Positions 42,605 to 51,378 of a DNA stretch of 64,000 bases are shown in pieces. Position numbers and translations under genes: made by a program. Every line of letters begins with the position of its first letter. The first letter of the stretch is position 1. Source of the stretch: CASFRF01 sp031549345 (lineage in GTDB: Bacteria > Verrucomicrobiota > Lentisphaeria > Victivallales > Victivallaceae); assembly GCA_031549345.1 (NCBI GenBank), contig JAVBPY010000006.1, forward strand, positions 248,001 to 312,000, given 5' to 3'. The notes beneath the pieces are model-generated. The model did not search any database. It worked only from the letters and a program-made list of their open reading frames with translations, and was not told where the DNA came from.

Positions 42605-43825
42605 TCAAGCACGGGACGCCCCCTGTTCTTTCCGTGGCGGAACACGGCGCGCGATGAGGGAAATCAACGGAAGCAGGAGGAGAAATAAAGCCGCGCCCAC
42701 GAGGAACACGACACGGATATTCGACACACGGTGCGCAATGATACCACCGCACAGCGCTCCCACCGTCCATCCCAGCGCCTTGAAGCACGCTGCCCAGCCG
42801 AAAAAAGTCCCATGTTCTTTTTCCGATGTGGCCCCGGCAAGCCAGCTTTGAAGCAATGGTTCGATGCCGCCCGCGGCGAAAACCATGCAGAAACGCGTTA
42901 CAATCAACATGCCGAGTGTGGTGGCGAGCGCCTGTGGAATCCGCCAGAGTCCTGAGATCAGCACCGCCGCGAAAAGAACCGAGTAAATGGAAAACCGCAC
43001 GGCGAAGCGTCCGAGAAGGAACCCGGAGAGGATGCCCGCGAGGCTGCATATTCCTCCCAGCCAGCCGCTCCACGGTAGGGCGTCCGGGGAATTGTTCATG
43101 ATTTTTTTGAGAAGGATCGGGACGAAGGGACCGTCCAAATCCCGCGCCAGGGCCATGAAGAAGAAGAGAAAGAGCAAATACCATACTTTGCCGAAACGCG
43201 GAATGCGGAAATGAAATTGATGAAGCCATGTTTTCAGCGAAAGCGTCCGTTCGAAACCTTCATTGACCCCCGCAAGAACCAGAAATCCGGAAAGACAAAG
43301 CAACGTGCCGGAAACGACAAACGTCCATGTATAGCCACAGGCCGCGACAAATGATCCACCCATAAATTGTCCCATCATCATCCCGCCGAAGAGTGCCGAA
43401 GCCATGGCGCCGAGCGCAAATGGGCGCTGTTCGCGCGGCGTGGTGCTCAGCACGAGCGTTTGGGCCGCCACCACGGTGCCGGAGAGGGCCCCCAGCACGA
43501 AGCGGTGAAAAATAAGCAGCCCCGGGTTGGTGATCAGCGCCATGAGCGGAATAAGAATTCCCGCCCCGAAATTGGCGCGGAGCAACATGATTTTCCGTCC
43601 GTAGATATCGGCGGCGACGCCCCATATCGGGGCGAAGACGGCGAAGCTCAGGTTCCCGGCCGCGGCGAACATGCCGACATAATAACTTAAAAGCTCTTCG
43701 TCCTGTACACCGATGTGCTCAAAGTAAAACGGGATGAACGAATAGGTGGAGTTGAATGCCATCATTGAGAAAAATTGGGAAACCCAAATGATCGCCAGGT
43801 TCAGGCGCCAGGAGTTGTGTTGCAT
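42605..43825 (-). CDS. MFS transporter
   Basis: 406 residues with twelve predicted membrane helices. The loop after helix 2 reads IWGVAADIYGRKIML, the MFS motif A (GxxxDxxGRR/K), and the later loop has FLLGRFAVRF. It resembles the multidrug/metabolite efflux subgroup. The substrate cannot be told. It is 3 bases downstream of the pseudo-kinase gene and 8 bases before the PBP-like gene, so its synthesis is coupled to both. Confidence 0.88.
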   Translation of the reverse strand: MQHNSWRLNLAIIWVSQFFSMMAFNSTYSFIPFYFEHIGVQDEELLSYYVGMFAAAGNLSFAVFAPIWGVAADIYGRKIMLLRANFGAGILIPLMALITNPGLLIFHRFVLGALSGTVVAAQTLVLSTTPREQRPFALGAMASALFGGMMMGQFMGGSFVAACGYTWTFVVSGTLLCLSGFLVLAGVNEGFERTLSLKTWLHQFHFRIPRFGKVWYLLFLFFFMALARDLDGPFVPILLKKIMNNSPDALPWSGWLGGICSLAGILSGFLLGRFAVRFSIYSVLFAAVLISGLWRIPQALATTLGMLIVTRFCMVFAAGGIEPLLQSWLAGATSEKEHGTFFGWAACFKALGWTVGALCGGIIAHRVSNIRVVFLVGAALFLLLLPLISLIARRVPPRKEQGASRA

Positions 43826-43828
43826 GGC

Positions 43829-45376
43829 TCACGCACCGGGTGGACGTTCGGAGCACCACCGTCGCAGTGTGGGGATCAATTCGGCAAAATTCAACGGCTT
43901 CAGAAGGACGTGTTTTACGGCGAGTTGCTCCAACAGCCGCTGTTGTGTTTCATTGATGTACGCGCAGAGGAGGATGATTTTACGGGGACGGATGTCCTCG
44001 GGAAAGCTCTTTGCCGCCTGAATCTGCTCCAGGCGCTCATCGTGGGTGGAGCCGCCCGCGAGAATCAGTGCGTCGTAACGCGCTTGGCGAAGCGCGTCGG
44101 GGATTTCCGCCGCGTCGGCGAAGACGTCGAAGACGCATTGGTCGCGTCCGGAGAATGCTTCAAAAATGCGTTTGTTTTCCGGCTCGTTTTCCCAGAGGAG
44201 GATGCGAAGCGGGCGCCGCGCATCTTCCTCCGGCAGGGAATTTGCGGGAGGAGGATTGAATGAAGTGGTGCGGATCGTGTTGTCCTCCGGCGCCGTCATC
44301 GCCGCGGCGGGAAAGTCGAAAGAAAGGGACGTGTGCGAGCGTGCTGTGGATTCAACGCAAAGCTTTCCGCCCAAAAGAGATATCTGGTTCTCCACAAATT
44401 GCAGGCCGAGGAGGGCCACTTCGCAATTCCCCGCCTCTTCGGGTTTCATGCCGGATTCTTTGGCGCGCAGGAAGTATTCCGGAAGATTGGCGTTGGCCGG
44501 AACATGGCGCTCGTCGCATACCAGGAAGATAAGCCGGTCATCGCGCCGAAAGCAGCTCAGTGTAATCATCTCGCCGGCCGTGGCAGAGCGGGCGACGGCG
44601 CGAATCAGGATATTCAACGCTTCGAAGAGCATTTCACTGTCGGTGAAAAGTTCGTTCGGCATTGTCGCCGCATCAACACGGATGGCGAGGTGAATGTCCC
44701 GTTCCGCAAGGGAAAAAAGGTTGAAATCCAGCAAGCGTTGCAGGAGATCATGGGAGGAGAATGTTGCGAATTTCTGCTCGCTTTGGGCATCGCCAAGGCC
44801 GCCGGCTTCCAGCATTCGCTTGAGTTGGCGGTGAATGGTGTGGCAGTTGTTCCGGATGCCGTTCAAATAATATTGGCGCTCCGGCGTCGGCGCCGGTTCG
44901 AGGAGCAAGGAGTAGCCGTCGATGTTGCTTAAGGGCGCGCGCAGTTCCAACAGCCAGCGCGCCAGGAGACGGTAACGGATGGCATTGGGGCCGTGGGTAT
45001 CCAGCCCGCGTGCTTCCTGTTCGCGTTTGTAGCTCAGATTCAGGCGGTTTTCCGTGTTCTGCTGACGGTTGCGAATCAATGTCAGGGCCCGAAAGAGATG
45101 CTGAATGTCGTGCAGCTGGTCGTTGCTGATAATGAGTTGTTCGCCCGCTTTGCCCGCCGCCAGATCTTCGACGAAGGCCTGTGCGCACAACAGCGGATCG
45201 AGGAGTTTACGTTTGAAGTAAAAAAACAGTGTAATTTGCAGCGCGATCAAAAGGACGCCGAGCGCGAGCAAGGAAGAGAGGGGGACGTTTCCCGGCAAGG
45301 AAAAGGCCAGAAAGACCGGCAGAAAAAGCCAAAGAACCGCCGCAAAGAGCAGGGCGTGTTTTTTTTTGATCTTCAT
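43829..45376 (-). CDS. Degenerate hybrid histidine kinase (pseudokinase with pseudo-receiver)
   Basis: 515 residues. Two N-terminal membrane helices (about 8-28 and 35-54), HAMP-like region, then the HisKA helix WLLELRAPLSNIDGYSLLL. Compared with SHELRTPL, the phosphorylated His is Leu (L133). In the ATPase part the N-box Asn is Arg (NILIRAVARSA) and the DxGxG box is gone (VCDERHVP). The C-terminal receiver keeps a Lys (LLKPLNF) but the acceptor Asp is Ala (YDALILAGG). So the architecture is kept and all phosphotransfer residues are lost. The ATG has GGAGG upstream and starts KIKKKHALLF. It lies between PaaK and the MFS gene. Confidence 0.8.
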   Translation of the reverse strand: MKIKKKHALLFAAVLWLFLPVFLAFSLPGNVPLSSLLALGVLLIALQITLFFYFKRKLLDPLLCAQAFVEDLAAGKAGEQLIISNDQLHDIQHLFRALTLIRNRQQNTENRLNLSYKREQEARGLDTHGPNAIRYRLLARWLLELRAPLSNIDGYSLLLEPAPTPERQYYLNGIRNNCHTIHRQLKRMLEAGGLGDAQSEQKFATFSSHDLLQRLLDFNLFSLAERDIHLAIRVDAATMPNELFTDSEMLFEALNILIRAVARSATAGEMITLSCFRRDDRLIFLVCDERHVPANANLPEYFLRAKESGMKPEEAGNCEVALLGLQFVENQISLLGGKLCVESTARSHTSLSFDFPAAAMTAPEDNTIRTTSFNPPPANSLPEEDARRPLRILLWENEPENKRIFEAFSGRDQCVFDVFADAAEIPDALRQARYDALILAGGSTHDERLEQIQAAKSFPEDIRPRKIILLCAYINETQQRLLEQLAVKHVLLKPLNFAELIPTLRRWCSERPPGA

Positions 45377-45405
45377 GGTTTCCTCCGCTTCCCGCCGGAT
45401 GCGTA

Positions 45406-46734
45406 TCAATCGGTGTTCAGTTCCCGAAAATCTTTGACTCGCTGTGCTTTTCCGGTGAAACGCTCCAACGAATTCGGCTCGACCAGGAGCACTTCGAAGT
45501 GGATGCCGGTAATCGCGGCGATTTCCCGCGCAATCCGCTCGCGCAAACGCTGGAGCGTATCCATTTTATCGGAAAAGGTATTGGCGCGCAACTCCACTTT
45601 GACCGCCGCTTCATCCAGGTTGTGCGGACGCCGGAGCTCGATCTGAAAGTGCGGCGCGGTTCCGTCCACCCGCAGGAGCGCTTCCTCCACCTGCGACGGA
45701 AATACGTTCACGCCGCGGATGATCATCATATCGTCGCTCCGCCCCTTGATGCGCCCCATCCGGACGGTCGTCCGCCCGCAGGGGCAGGGGTCCGTGTACA
45801 AACGCGCAAGGTCGCGCGTCCGGTAGCGGATGATCGGGCAGGCCTCTTTGGTGAGGCTGGTTATGACAAGTTCGCCTTCTTCGCCCGGGGCCACGGGCTC
45901 CAGGGTTTCCGGGTGGATGCATTCGATCAGGAAATGATCTTCCTGAACGTGCATCCCCGTGCGCGCGGCGCACTCGCCGGAAACGCCGGGGCCGATGATT
46001 TCCGAAAGACCGTAGTTGTTGAACGCATTCACACCGAGGTCGCGCTCGATCGTGCGCCGCATGTCTTCCGTCCAGGGCTCTCCGCCGAGGTGGGCGAAAC
46101 GGAGGCGCAGATCGCCGGGGCGCAGTCCCTGCGCGTGCATCTCCTCCGCAAGATTCAGTGCATAGCTCGGCGTGCAGATGAGTGTTTCGACGCCCGCGTC
46201 CTGCAGAAGCATGATTTGCCGCCGGGTATTGCCGCTGGAGGCCGGAATAATCGCCGCCCCCACCCGCTCAATGCCGCCGTGAAGGCCGAAGCCTCCCGTG
46301 AACAGGCCGTAGCCGAAGGCAATTTGTGTGATCTGGTCGCTCGTGAGGCCGCCCGCCACCAGGAAACGGGCGCAAAGTTCCGCCCACATGGCGAGATCCT
46401 TGCGGGTGTAGCCGACGAACGTCGGCTTTCCCGTTGTTCCGCTGGAGGCATGAATGCGCGCAAGGTCTTCGCGGGGAACCGCGAAGAATCCGAATGGATA
46501 ATGGGCGCGCAAGTCGGCTTTGGTGGTGAACGGAAGGCGCCGCAAATCGTCCATCGTCCGGATGGAGGCGGCGGAAACATTGTGGCGGGCGAATGCGTCG
46601 CGGTAGAACCCGATCTTTTCCGCCTGGGTTATTGTTGTGCGGAGACGCCGCAGTTGAAGTGTTTCGCGCTCCGCGGGCGCCATGCATTCATGGGAAGGGT
46701 CGAAAATTCGATTTGGAATGGAAAAATCGTTCAT
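45406..46734 (-). CDS. paaK: Phenylacetate-CoA ligase family protein
   Basis: 442 residues. AMP-forming aryl-CoA ligase of the PaaK branch: ATP loop ASSGTTGKPT (96-105), the aromatic pocket AFGYGLFTGGFGLHGG, the adenylate region NNYGLSEIIGPGVSGEC, RYRTRDL, and MGRIKGRSDDMMIIRGVNVFP before the mobile C-terminal domain. PaaK makes phenylacetyl-CoA; in gut bacteria it usually works with indolepyruvate oxidoreductase (IorAB) on amino-acid-derived arylacetates. iorAB is not here. The start overlaps the ACT gene stop (TGATG), a common pairing. Confidence 0.92.
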   Translation of the reverse strand: MNDFSIPNRIFDPSHECMAPAERETLQLRRLRTTITQAEKIGFYRDAFARHNVSAASIRTMDDLRRLPFTTKADLRAHYPFGFFAVPREDLARIHASSGTTGKPTFVGYTRKDLAMWAELCARFLVAGGLTSDQITQIAFGYGLFTGGFGLHGGIERVGAAIIPASSGNTRRQIMLLQDAGVETLICTPSYALNLAEEMHAQGLRPGDLRLRFAHLGGEPWTEDMRRTIERDLGVNAFNNYGLSEIIGPGVSGECAARTGMHVQEDHFLIECIHPETLEPVAPGEEGELVITSLTKEACPIIRYRTRDLARLYTDPCPCGRTTVRMGRIKGRSDDMMIIRGVNVFPSQVEEALLRVDGTAPHFQIELRRPHNLDEAAVKVELRANTFSDKMDTLQRLRERIAREIAAITGIHFEVLLVEPNSLERFTGKAQRVKDFRELNTD

Positions 46735-47162
46735 CAGTCAAAGAGCTCCGTGTCGCTGACGACGGAAATGCCCGCCGCCTGGAGGGCCTTCATCGCCGCT
46801 TCCGGGTTTTCAAAACGGAAGACCATGACCGCCCGTCCGTCGCGGCCGAAGGTGAACGCGTACATATATTCCACGCTGATCTGCGCCCGGTCGAGGACGT
46901 CGAGGATCTCCGCGAGGCCTCCCGGCGTGTCTTTGACGGGGAGGGCCAGCACATCGGTTTCCTTCACCAGAAATCCCGCGTCTTTCAGCACTTGAAGCGC
47001 CTTGGCGTGTTCCTTGATGAGGAGGCGGAGGATGCCGAACTGCTGGGTATCCGCCAGCGACAGCGTGCGGATGCTCAGGTTGTTTTTCTTGAGGACCTGA
47101 CAGACTGCGTTCAGGGTGCCGGGTTTATTTTCCACGAACAAAGACAATTGACGAATCAGCAT
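46734..47162 (-). CDS. Tandem ACT-domain protein
   Basis: 142 residues made of two ACT folds: LIRQLSLFVENKPGTLNAVC (1-70) and VLALPVKDTPGGLAEILDVL (71-142), each with the glycine loop used for amino-acid binding. Proteins of this kind are often encoded next to PaaK and are thought to sense aromatic amino acids. The ATG is placed by GGAGG six bases before. It is the first gene of a six-gene minus-strand run. No catalytic domain. Confidence 0.9.
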   Translation of the reverse strand: MLIRQLSLFVENKPGTLNAVCQVLKKNNLSIRTLSLADTQQFGILRLLIKEHAKALQVLKDAGFLVKETDVLALPVKDTPGGLAEILDVLDRAQISVEYMYAFTFGRDGRAVMVFRFENPEAAMKALQAAGISVVSDTELFD

Positions 47163-47199
47163 AGGCGGCCTCCATAAAAATGCATTTAAATACCAAGGA

Positions 47200-47227
47200 A
47201 CTATACATCTGTTTTTGCAAAAGGCAA
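47200..47227 (-). promoter_or_regulatory. Promoter of the ACT-paaK-...-rodA operon
   Basis: Minus strand: TTGCCT at 47227-47222, 16-base spacer, TATAGT at 47205-47200. It sits just after the ABC operon terminator and gives a ~31-base leader. Confidence 0.6.
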
Positions 47228-47237
47228 GACCTCCGGC

Positions 47238-47270
47238 AAAAAAACAGCGGCCGGATTGCACTCCGGCCGC
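47238..47270 (-). terminator. Terminator of the ABC sugar importer operon
   Basis: Minus strand: GCGGCCGGA, 6-base loop, TCCGGCCGC (47270-47247), then TG and a run of seven T (47244-47238). It is 25 bases after the MalG-like stop. Confidence 0.92.
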
Positions 47271-47295
47271 CATGAAAATCGCATGCGGGTCCGCG

Positions 47296-48135
47296 TCAGC
47301 CCTTGACGCCGCCGAGCATGATGCCCTTCACAAGCTGTTTCTGCATGAAGAGAAAGATCAGGATCATCGGGATCACACTCATGGCGACGGCCGCCATCAG
47401 GAGGTTCGTCTGCTGCCCCTGGGAACTGTCGAACGCGAGCATTCCGATGGGGAGGGTGTATTTGTCCGGGCTCTTCATCATCACCAAGGGCCAGAACATC
47501 GAGTTGTAATTGCCCATGAAGCTGAAAATCGTCAGGGTAACCACCGCCGGACGCGCAAGGGGCATCACCACGTCCCAATAAAGCTGCCATTTGCTTGCGC
47601 CGTCGATTTCCGCGGCTTCGTCCAGCGATTTGGGGATATTCATCATGAACTGGCGCATCAGAAATGTGCCGAACGCGGTGAATGCCGCCGGGAGAATCAG
47701 TCCGGTGTAGGTGTCCACAAGTTTGAACGCGATCATATTCTGGTAGTTCGGGATCATCATGACCAATCCGGGGAGCATCATAGTGGCCAGATACAGGAAG
47801 AACACCTGGTCGCGCCCTTTCCATTCAAGACGGGCGAAACTGAACGCCGCAAGACTGCTGGTGAATACCTGGAGAAACGTCACCCAGGCGGATACGAAAA
47901 TACTGTTCCAGTACCAGCGGCCGAACATGATGCCTTTCATTTCGAAAACTTCCCGGTAGTTTTTCCATTGGAAAACACTCGGAATCCAAGACTCGTAGCC
48001 GACTTCCGTCAGGGTTTTCAAACTCGCCAGGAGCATCCATGTGAAAGGGAGAACCAGTGTTGCGGCGATCAATGCCAGGGTAATGTGCAGCACTTGCAGC
48101 TTGACGACACGGCCCCAGAAGGTTGTTTTTGTCAT
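47296..48135 (-). CDS. ABC sugar transporter permease, MalG/CUT1 type
   Basis: 279 residues, six membrane helices. The ATPase-contact EAA loop reads DEAAEIDGASKWQLYWDVVMPLARPA. Such permeases pair with a MalF-type partner, here the gene 7 bases upstream. It imports oligo- or monosaccharides with the binding protein encoded first in the operon. No ATPase gene is in this window; CUT1 systems often share one MsmK-type ATPase. Confidence 0.93.
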   Translation of the reverse strand: MTKTTFWGRVVKLQVLHITLALIAATLVLPFTWMLLASLKTLTEVGYESWIPSVFQWKNYREVFEMKGIMFGRWYWNSIFVSAWVTFLQVFTSSLAAFSFARLEWKGRDQVFFLYLATMMLPGLVMMIPNYQNMIAFKLVDTYTGLILPAAFTAFGTFLMRQFMMNIPKSLDEAAEIDGASKWQLYWDVVMPLARPAVVTLTIFSFMGNYNSMFWPLVMMKSPDKYTLPIGMLAFDSSQGQQTNLLMAAVAMSVIPMILIFLFMQKQLVKGIMLGGVKG

Positions 48136-48142
48136 GACCAGA

Positions 48143-49636
48143 TTACTCCTGAGTGTAGCGGTTGCCGAATTTCCAGTTGAACATGGTCACAACAAAGACC
48201 ATTGCGAAAAGCGTCCACGAAACCGCCGAGGCGTAACCGAGCCGGCCCGTATCGAAACCCTCTTTGTAAATGTAGTAACTCAACGTGGTCGTCGCGCCCG
48301 CGGGCCCCCCGTTGCCCGTCATGGTCCGGGCCATTTCAAAGCCCCCCTGGAGGCCGCCGATGATGGACATGACAAGGATGAAGAATGTTACATTCGCCAA
48401 TTGCGGCCACGTTACGTGCCAGAAACGTTGGAACGGTGTCGCGCCGTCGATGTCGGCGGCTTCGTAGAGCTCCTGCGAGATGCCCGAGAGACCCGCGAGG
48501 TAGAGGAGCATATTGTTCGAGCCGATCGCCGCCCAGAAGCCCATGATGAGGATGGCCGGTTTGGCCCAGTAGTAGTCGGCGATCCATTTCGGCGCGGTGA
48601 GCCCCGCGTTTACAGAGGCCATTTCCGGAAGGCAGATGATCACATTGGAGAGGCCGATGAAGGCAAAGCCGCCGACCATAAGGAGCCCATCCAGGATCAC
48701 CGCGTCGGCCATGCCGCGATCCAGCGTCGCCGTGTACTTGCGCCCGCGGAAGAGCATGACGAACGCGGCGAGCCATGCCAGAATTCCAACGCCGCCGAGG
48801 AGGTGGTGCGCCCACTCGACCGCGCTCCAGGAGCGGACGAGGAGAAGCGGGAGGGACAAGAGGATCAGTCCGAGGAATAAGCTGATTGTGCCGAGTTCAC
48901 CGTCCCGCCAGTCGCGGAACTTCCGGTATATGCCCCAAAGGAAGAGGACGAGGACCAGCAGGAGGAGCCCTTCGCCGACGAGCATCGCCGTCTCCGTGGA
49001 AAGCGCCCGCGCCATCGGCGTAATGACGTTCAGGACCGGCTGAATGGCGTGGTTGATCGGGCCGTTGTCCGGGCTGTAGAGGCGTTTCCAGAGGATGAAT
49101 GTCGCCACCCCCGCGGTGAAGCAGGGGAAATAGAACAGTGTCCGGTAAATCGATTGTCCGCCGAACATTCCGGAGATCAGCACCAACCCGAAGACGGAGG
49201 AAAGGAGGATCACCATTGCGCTCGATCCCATCCCGAAGAGGGTGAGGATGCTCACGCCGACGACCATAACGACTGTCGTAAGCGCTATGGTGCGGACTTT
49301 GCGTGATCCGCCCGCCTTGAAGTCGCGGCTCAGAAGCAACGCCGCACCCAGACTCCCGGCCACGCCGAAGGGGATGCCGATCATCAAAAAGAGGGTGTTG
49401 CCGAAGTATTGACCGAAGTCGCGTTCGTTGAAAAGGCGGATGAAATTATCGAATCCGATGAATTTGAGGGGCTCATTCTGAAACATGTTGTGGAGCGCGA
49501 GGTTCCAGTCGGTGAACGCCATGAAGAAGCTGATCACCAGCGGAATCGCGCTGAACGCAAGGAACCCGATGATGTTCGGGAGGATGAATCCAACGCCGAT
49601 GGCCAGCGCGCGGTAGTCTTTAGCTCTCATGCTCAT
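48143..49636 (-). CDS. ABC sugar transporter permease, MalF/CUT1 type, enlarged
   Basis: 497 residues against about 300 for ordinary CUT1 permeases. The core is standard: first helix (IGVGFILPNIIGFLAFSAIP), later YRTLFYFPCFTAGVATFILW, and the EAA loop YEAADIDGATPFQRFWHVTWPQ. Extra hydrophobic stretches occur in two places (about 117-160 and 245-340), adding several membrane helices and hydrophilic loops. Reading is continuous, so this is a real insertion. The ATG directly follows the substrate-binding protein stop. Confidence 0.87.
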   Translation of the reverse strand: MSMRAKDYRALAIGVGFILPNIIGFLAFSAIPLVISFFMAFTDWNLALHNMFQNEPLKFIGFDNFIRLFNERDFGQYFGNTLFLMIGIPFGVAGSLGAALLLSRDFKAGGSRKVRTIALTTVVMVVGVSILTLFGMGSSAMVILLSSVFGLVLISGMFGGQSIYRTLFYFPCFTAGVATFILWKRLYSPDNGPINHAIQPVLNVITPMARALSTETAMLVGEGLLLLVLVLFLWGIYRKFRDWRDGELGTISLFLGLILLSLPLLLVRSWSAVEWAHHLLGGVGILAWLAAFVMLFRGRKYTATLDRGMADAVILDGLLMVGGFAFIGLSNVIICLPEMASVNAGLTAPKWIADYYWAKPAILIMGFWAAIGSNNMLLYLAGLSGISQELYEAADIDGATPFQRFWHVTWPQLANVTFFILVMSIIGGLQGGFEMARTMTGNGGPAGATTTLSYYIYKEGFDTGRLGYASAVSWTLFAMVFVVTMFNWKFGNRYTQE

Positions 49637-51130
49637 TTACTTCGTGGCCTCCAGCATTCCCATGTCGCGGTAATATTTTTGATAAAACGGGTTTTTGATC
49701 CAGTGCGCGGGGAGTTTTTTCTTCTCGCGTTTGTACTCGTCGATTTTTTTCTGGAGTTCGACATCGCGCAGATAGGCTTCCTTGAGGTGCGGATCGGCGG
49801 AAATCGCCGCTTCGATGCCTTCGTTGTAACGGTCTTCCGCCTCCTGGAGCGCGGCGGCGGCGGAGGGGGCGCGGTTGTTGAAGTATTTGTCCATGCTGTA
49901 ACGCACCCAGGTGTCGAAGGAGGTTCCGCGGAAGTACGGGCTTAAGGGGGCGATGATGCCGATGTCGCGCGTCCACTTGTACTCAAGCTCGTGCACGTTG
50001 CCCTCGTTCGGGTATTTCGCGGGGCGGTAGAGTTCCGGGTTGTTCTCCGCGAACTTCGGGTTCGGGGGGAGGCCGTCGGCACCCCGGATGATGTAGTCGT
50101 TGTAGTCTTTGTCGGCAAGGAACTCGAAGAAATACTTGATGAGGTCTTTGTTTTTGCTCCCCTGGTAAAGAATGGCCGAACGGGCCATGATGAGCACGTT
50201 TTTGTAAGGGCCCAAGGCAAGCTGGCTGTTGGTGAAGTTGATCGGCGTCGGCTCTTCGCGGAAGCGCACAAGGCAGTAACGTCCGAAGAGGATCATGGCG
50301 AATTTGCCCGAGATGAACTGCGAGAGGCTCACGCCGCCGTACCCCCCCGCCGTGCTCATGGAAGCGACTTCCGCGGCGTTGGGCGCAAGGTGGAGATCGT
50401 CCGTCCAACGGCGCAACGCCTCGTAGGCGCGGATGTAGGCGTCGTTGTTCATGGTGGCCGCCGTCAGCGTTTCGTTGTACATATCCACGCCTTCGGCGCG
50501 TGCCATCATCTGTGGAATGATCGCGGTCTGGGTAACGGCCGGGACGAAATACACGTCCTGGCGCGCCTTGCCCGCGTTGGCGCGTTTGACGAATTCGGTG
50601 CCGATCCGCTCGAACGTTTCGATGTCCCATGTTTCCGGCGGGGCATCCATGCCGTATTTTGCGAAGGTGTCGCGGTTGCCCCACCAGGTGCTTGTGCCGA
50701 TGTTGCAGGGGTAGGCGTACTGGCGGCCGTTGGCGCAGAGCATCGGCCAGATGCCCGCGTAGGTATCTTTTTCGGAGAAGTTCAGTTCCTTCCCGTATTC
50801 GGTGATGTCCGCGCATACGCCGAGGGGCTGGAAGTTGGCCACATATGCGTCGATCGCGTCGCCGCCCACGCCGGAAACAGCCTGGATCAAGCTCGACTGG
50901 TTCCCCGCCGCGTCAAGGACGAGTTGGGCGATGGGTTTGCCGTCCTTGTCCACATACCCTTTTTTAACGAGCCATTTCTGGAAGAGTTCGATTTGCTCGA
51001 TCCGCTGGGGGTTGGTGTCGCTTTTCCAATAAATGAGCGGAACGTCCGACTTCTGCGTCGGCTGCGAGAAATAGGTGTAGAGCCCCGCCAACGTCAGTGC
51101 CGTCAAGACGGCGAAAAACAATTTCTTCAT
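49637..51130 (-). CDS. Sugar ABC transporter substrate-binding protein
   Basis: 497 residues. N-terminal hydrophobic segment (LFFAVLTALTLAGLYTYF) without a lipobox Cys, so it is a cleaved signal peptide or a membrane anchor. The body has the family-1 solute-binding fold: IYWKSDTNPQRIEQIELFQKW near the start, PCNIGTSTWWGNRDTFAKYG at ligand cleft, and GKFAMILFGRY. It is first in the operon with a good promoter, ahead of the two permeases. The ligand is unknown; the two GH127 genes make plant-type oligosaccharides a fair guess. Confidence 0.9.
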   Translation of the reverse strand: MKKLFFAVLTALTLAGLYTYFSQPTQKSDVPLIYWKSDTNPQRIEQIELFQKWLVKKGYVDKDGKPIAQLVLDAAGNQSSLIQAVSGVGGDAIDAYVANFQPLGVCADITEYGKELNFSEKDTYAGIWPMLCANGRQYAYPCNIGTSTWWGNRDTFAKYGMDAPPETWDIETFERIGTEFVKRANAGKARQDVYFVPAVTQTAIIPQMMARAEGVDMYNETLTAATMNNDAYIRAYEALRRWTDDLHLAPNAAEVASMSTAGGYGGVSLSQFISGKFAMILFGRYCLVRFREEPTPINFTNSQLALGPYKNVLIMARSAILYQGSKNKDLIKYFFEFLADKDYNDYIIRGADGLPPNPKFAENNPELYRPAKYPNEGNVHELEYKWTRDIGIIAPLSPYFRGTSFDTWVRYSMDKYFNNRAPSAAAALQEAEDRYNEGIEAAISADPHLKEAYLRDVELQKKIDEYKREKKKLPAHWIKNPFYQKYYRDMGMLEATK

Positions 51131-51174
51131 TTCAATTCCTGATTAATGCGGATTTTTATGTTTATTCGGGTCTA

Positions 51175-51203
51175 ACAATACACGCACATTTTACGAAAAT
51201 CAA
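51175..51203 (-). promoter_or_regulatory. Promoter of the sugar importer operon
   Basis: Minus strand: TTGATT at 51203-51198, 17-base spacer, TATTGT at 51180-51175. The leader is about 38 bases. Confidence 0.6.
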
Positions 51204-51270
51204 GGATTGAAAGGAGGAAAAAACCGCTTTTTATCATCACAGTTGTTAGCTTATGGAGAAAGGCGCGTAT

Positions 51271-51307
51271 TTGCACGAAGATGCTGAATTGCAGCATCTT
51301 CGTGCAA
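51271..51307. repeat. Perfect 16-bp inverted repeat downstream of the PadR gene
   Basis: TTGCACGAAGATGCTG (51271-51286), 5-base loop AATTG, CAGCATCTTCGTGCAA (51292-51307). It is the longest perfect stem with a small loop in this part of the window, and has no T-tract on either strand. It is 72 bases after the PadR stop codon. The rest of the 51204-51378 gap shows nothing else clear. Confidence 0.75.
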
Positions 51308-51378
51308 ATGAACCGATCAAGGCGCCGGCGGAGGAGGCGCCGCAGCGGACGAGGAGTTTCGCACGGTTTTTCACTGCA

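Noticed and set aside
45499..46995. 498-codon plus-strand frame over the paaK gene
   Set aside because: Antisense shadow of a conserved ligase.
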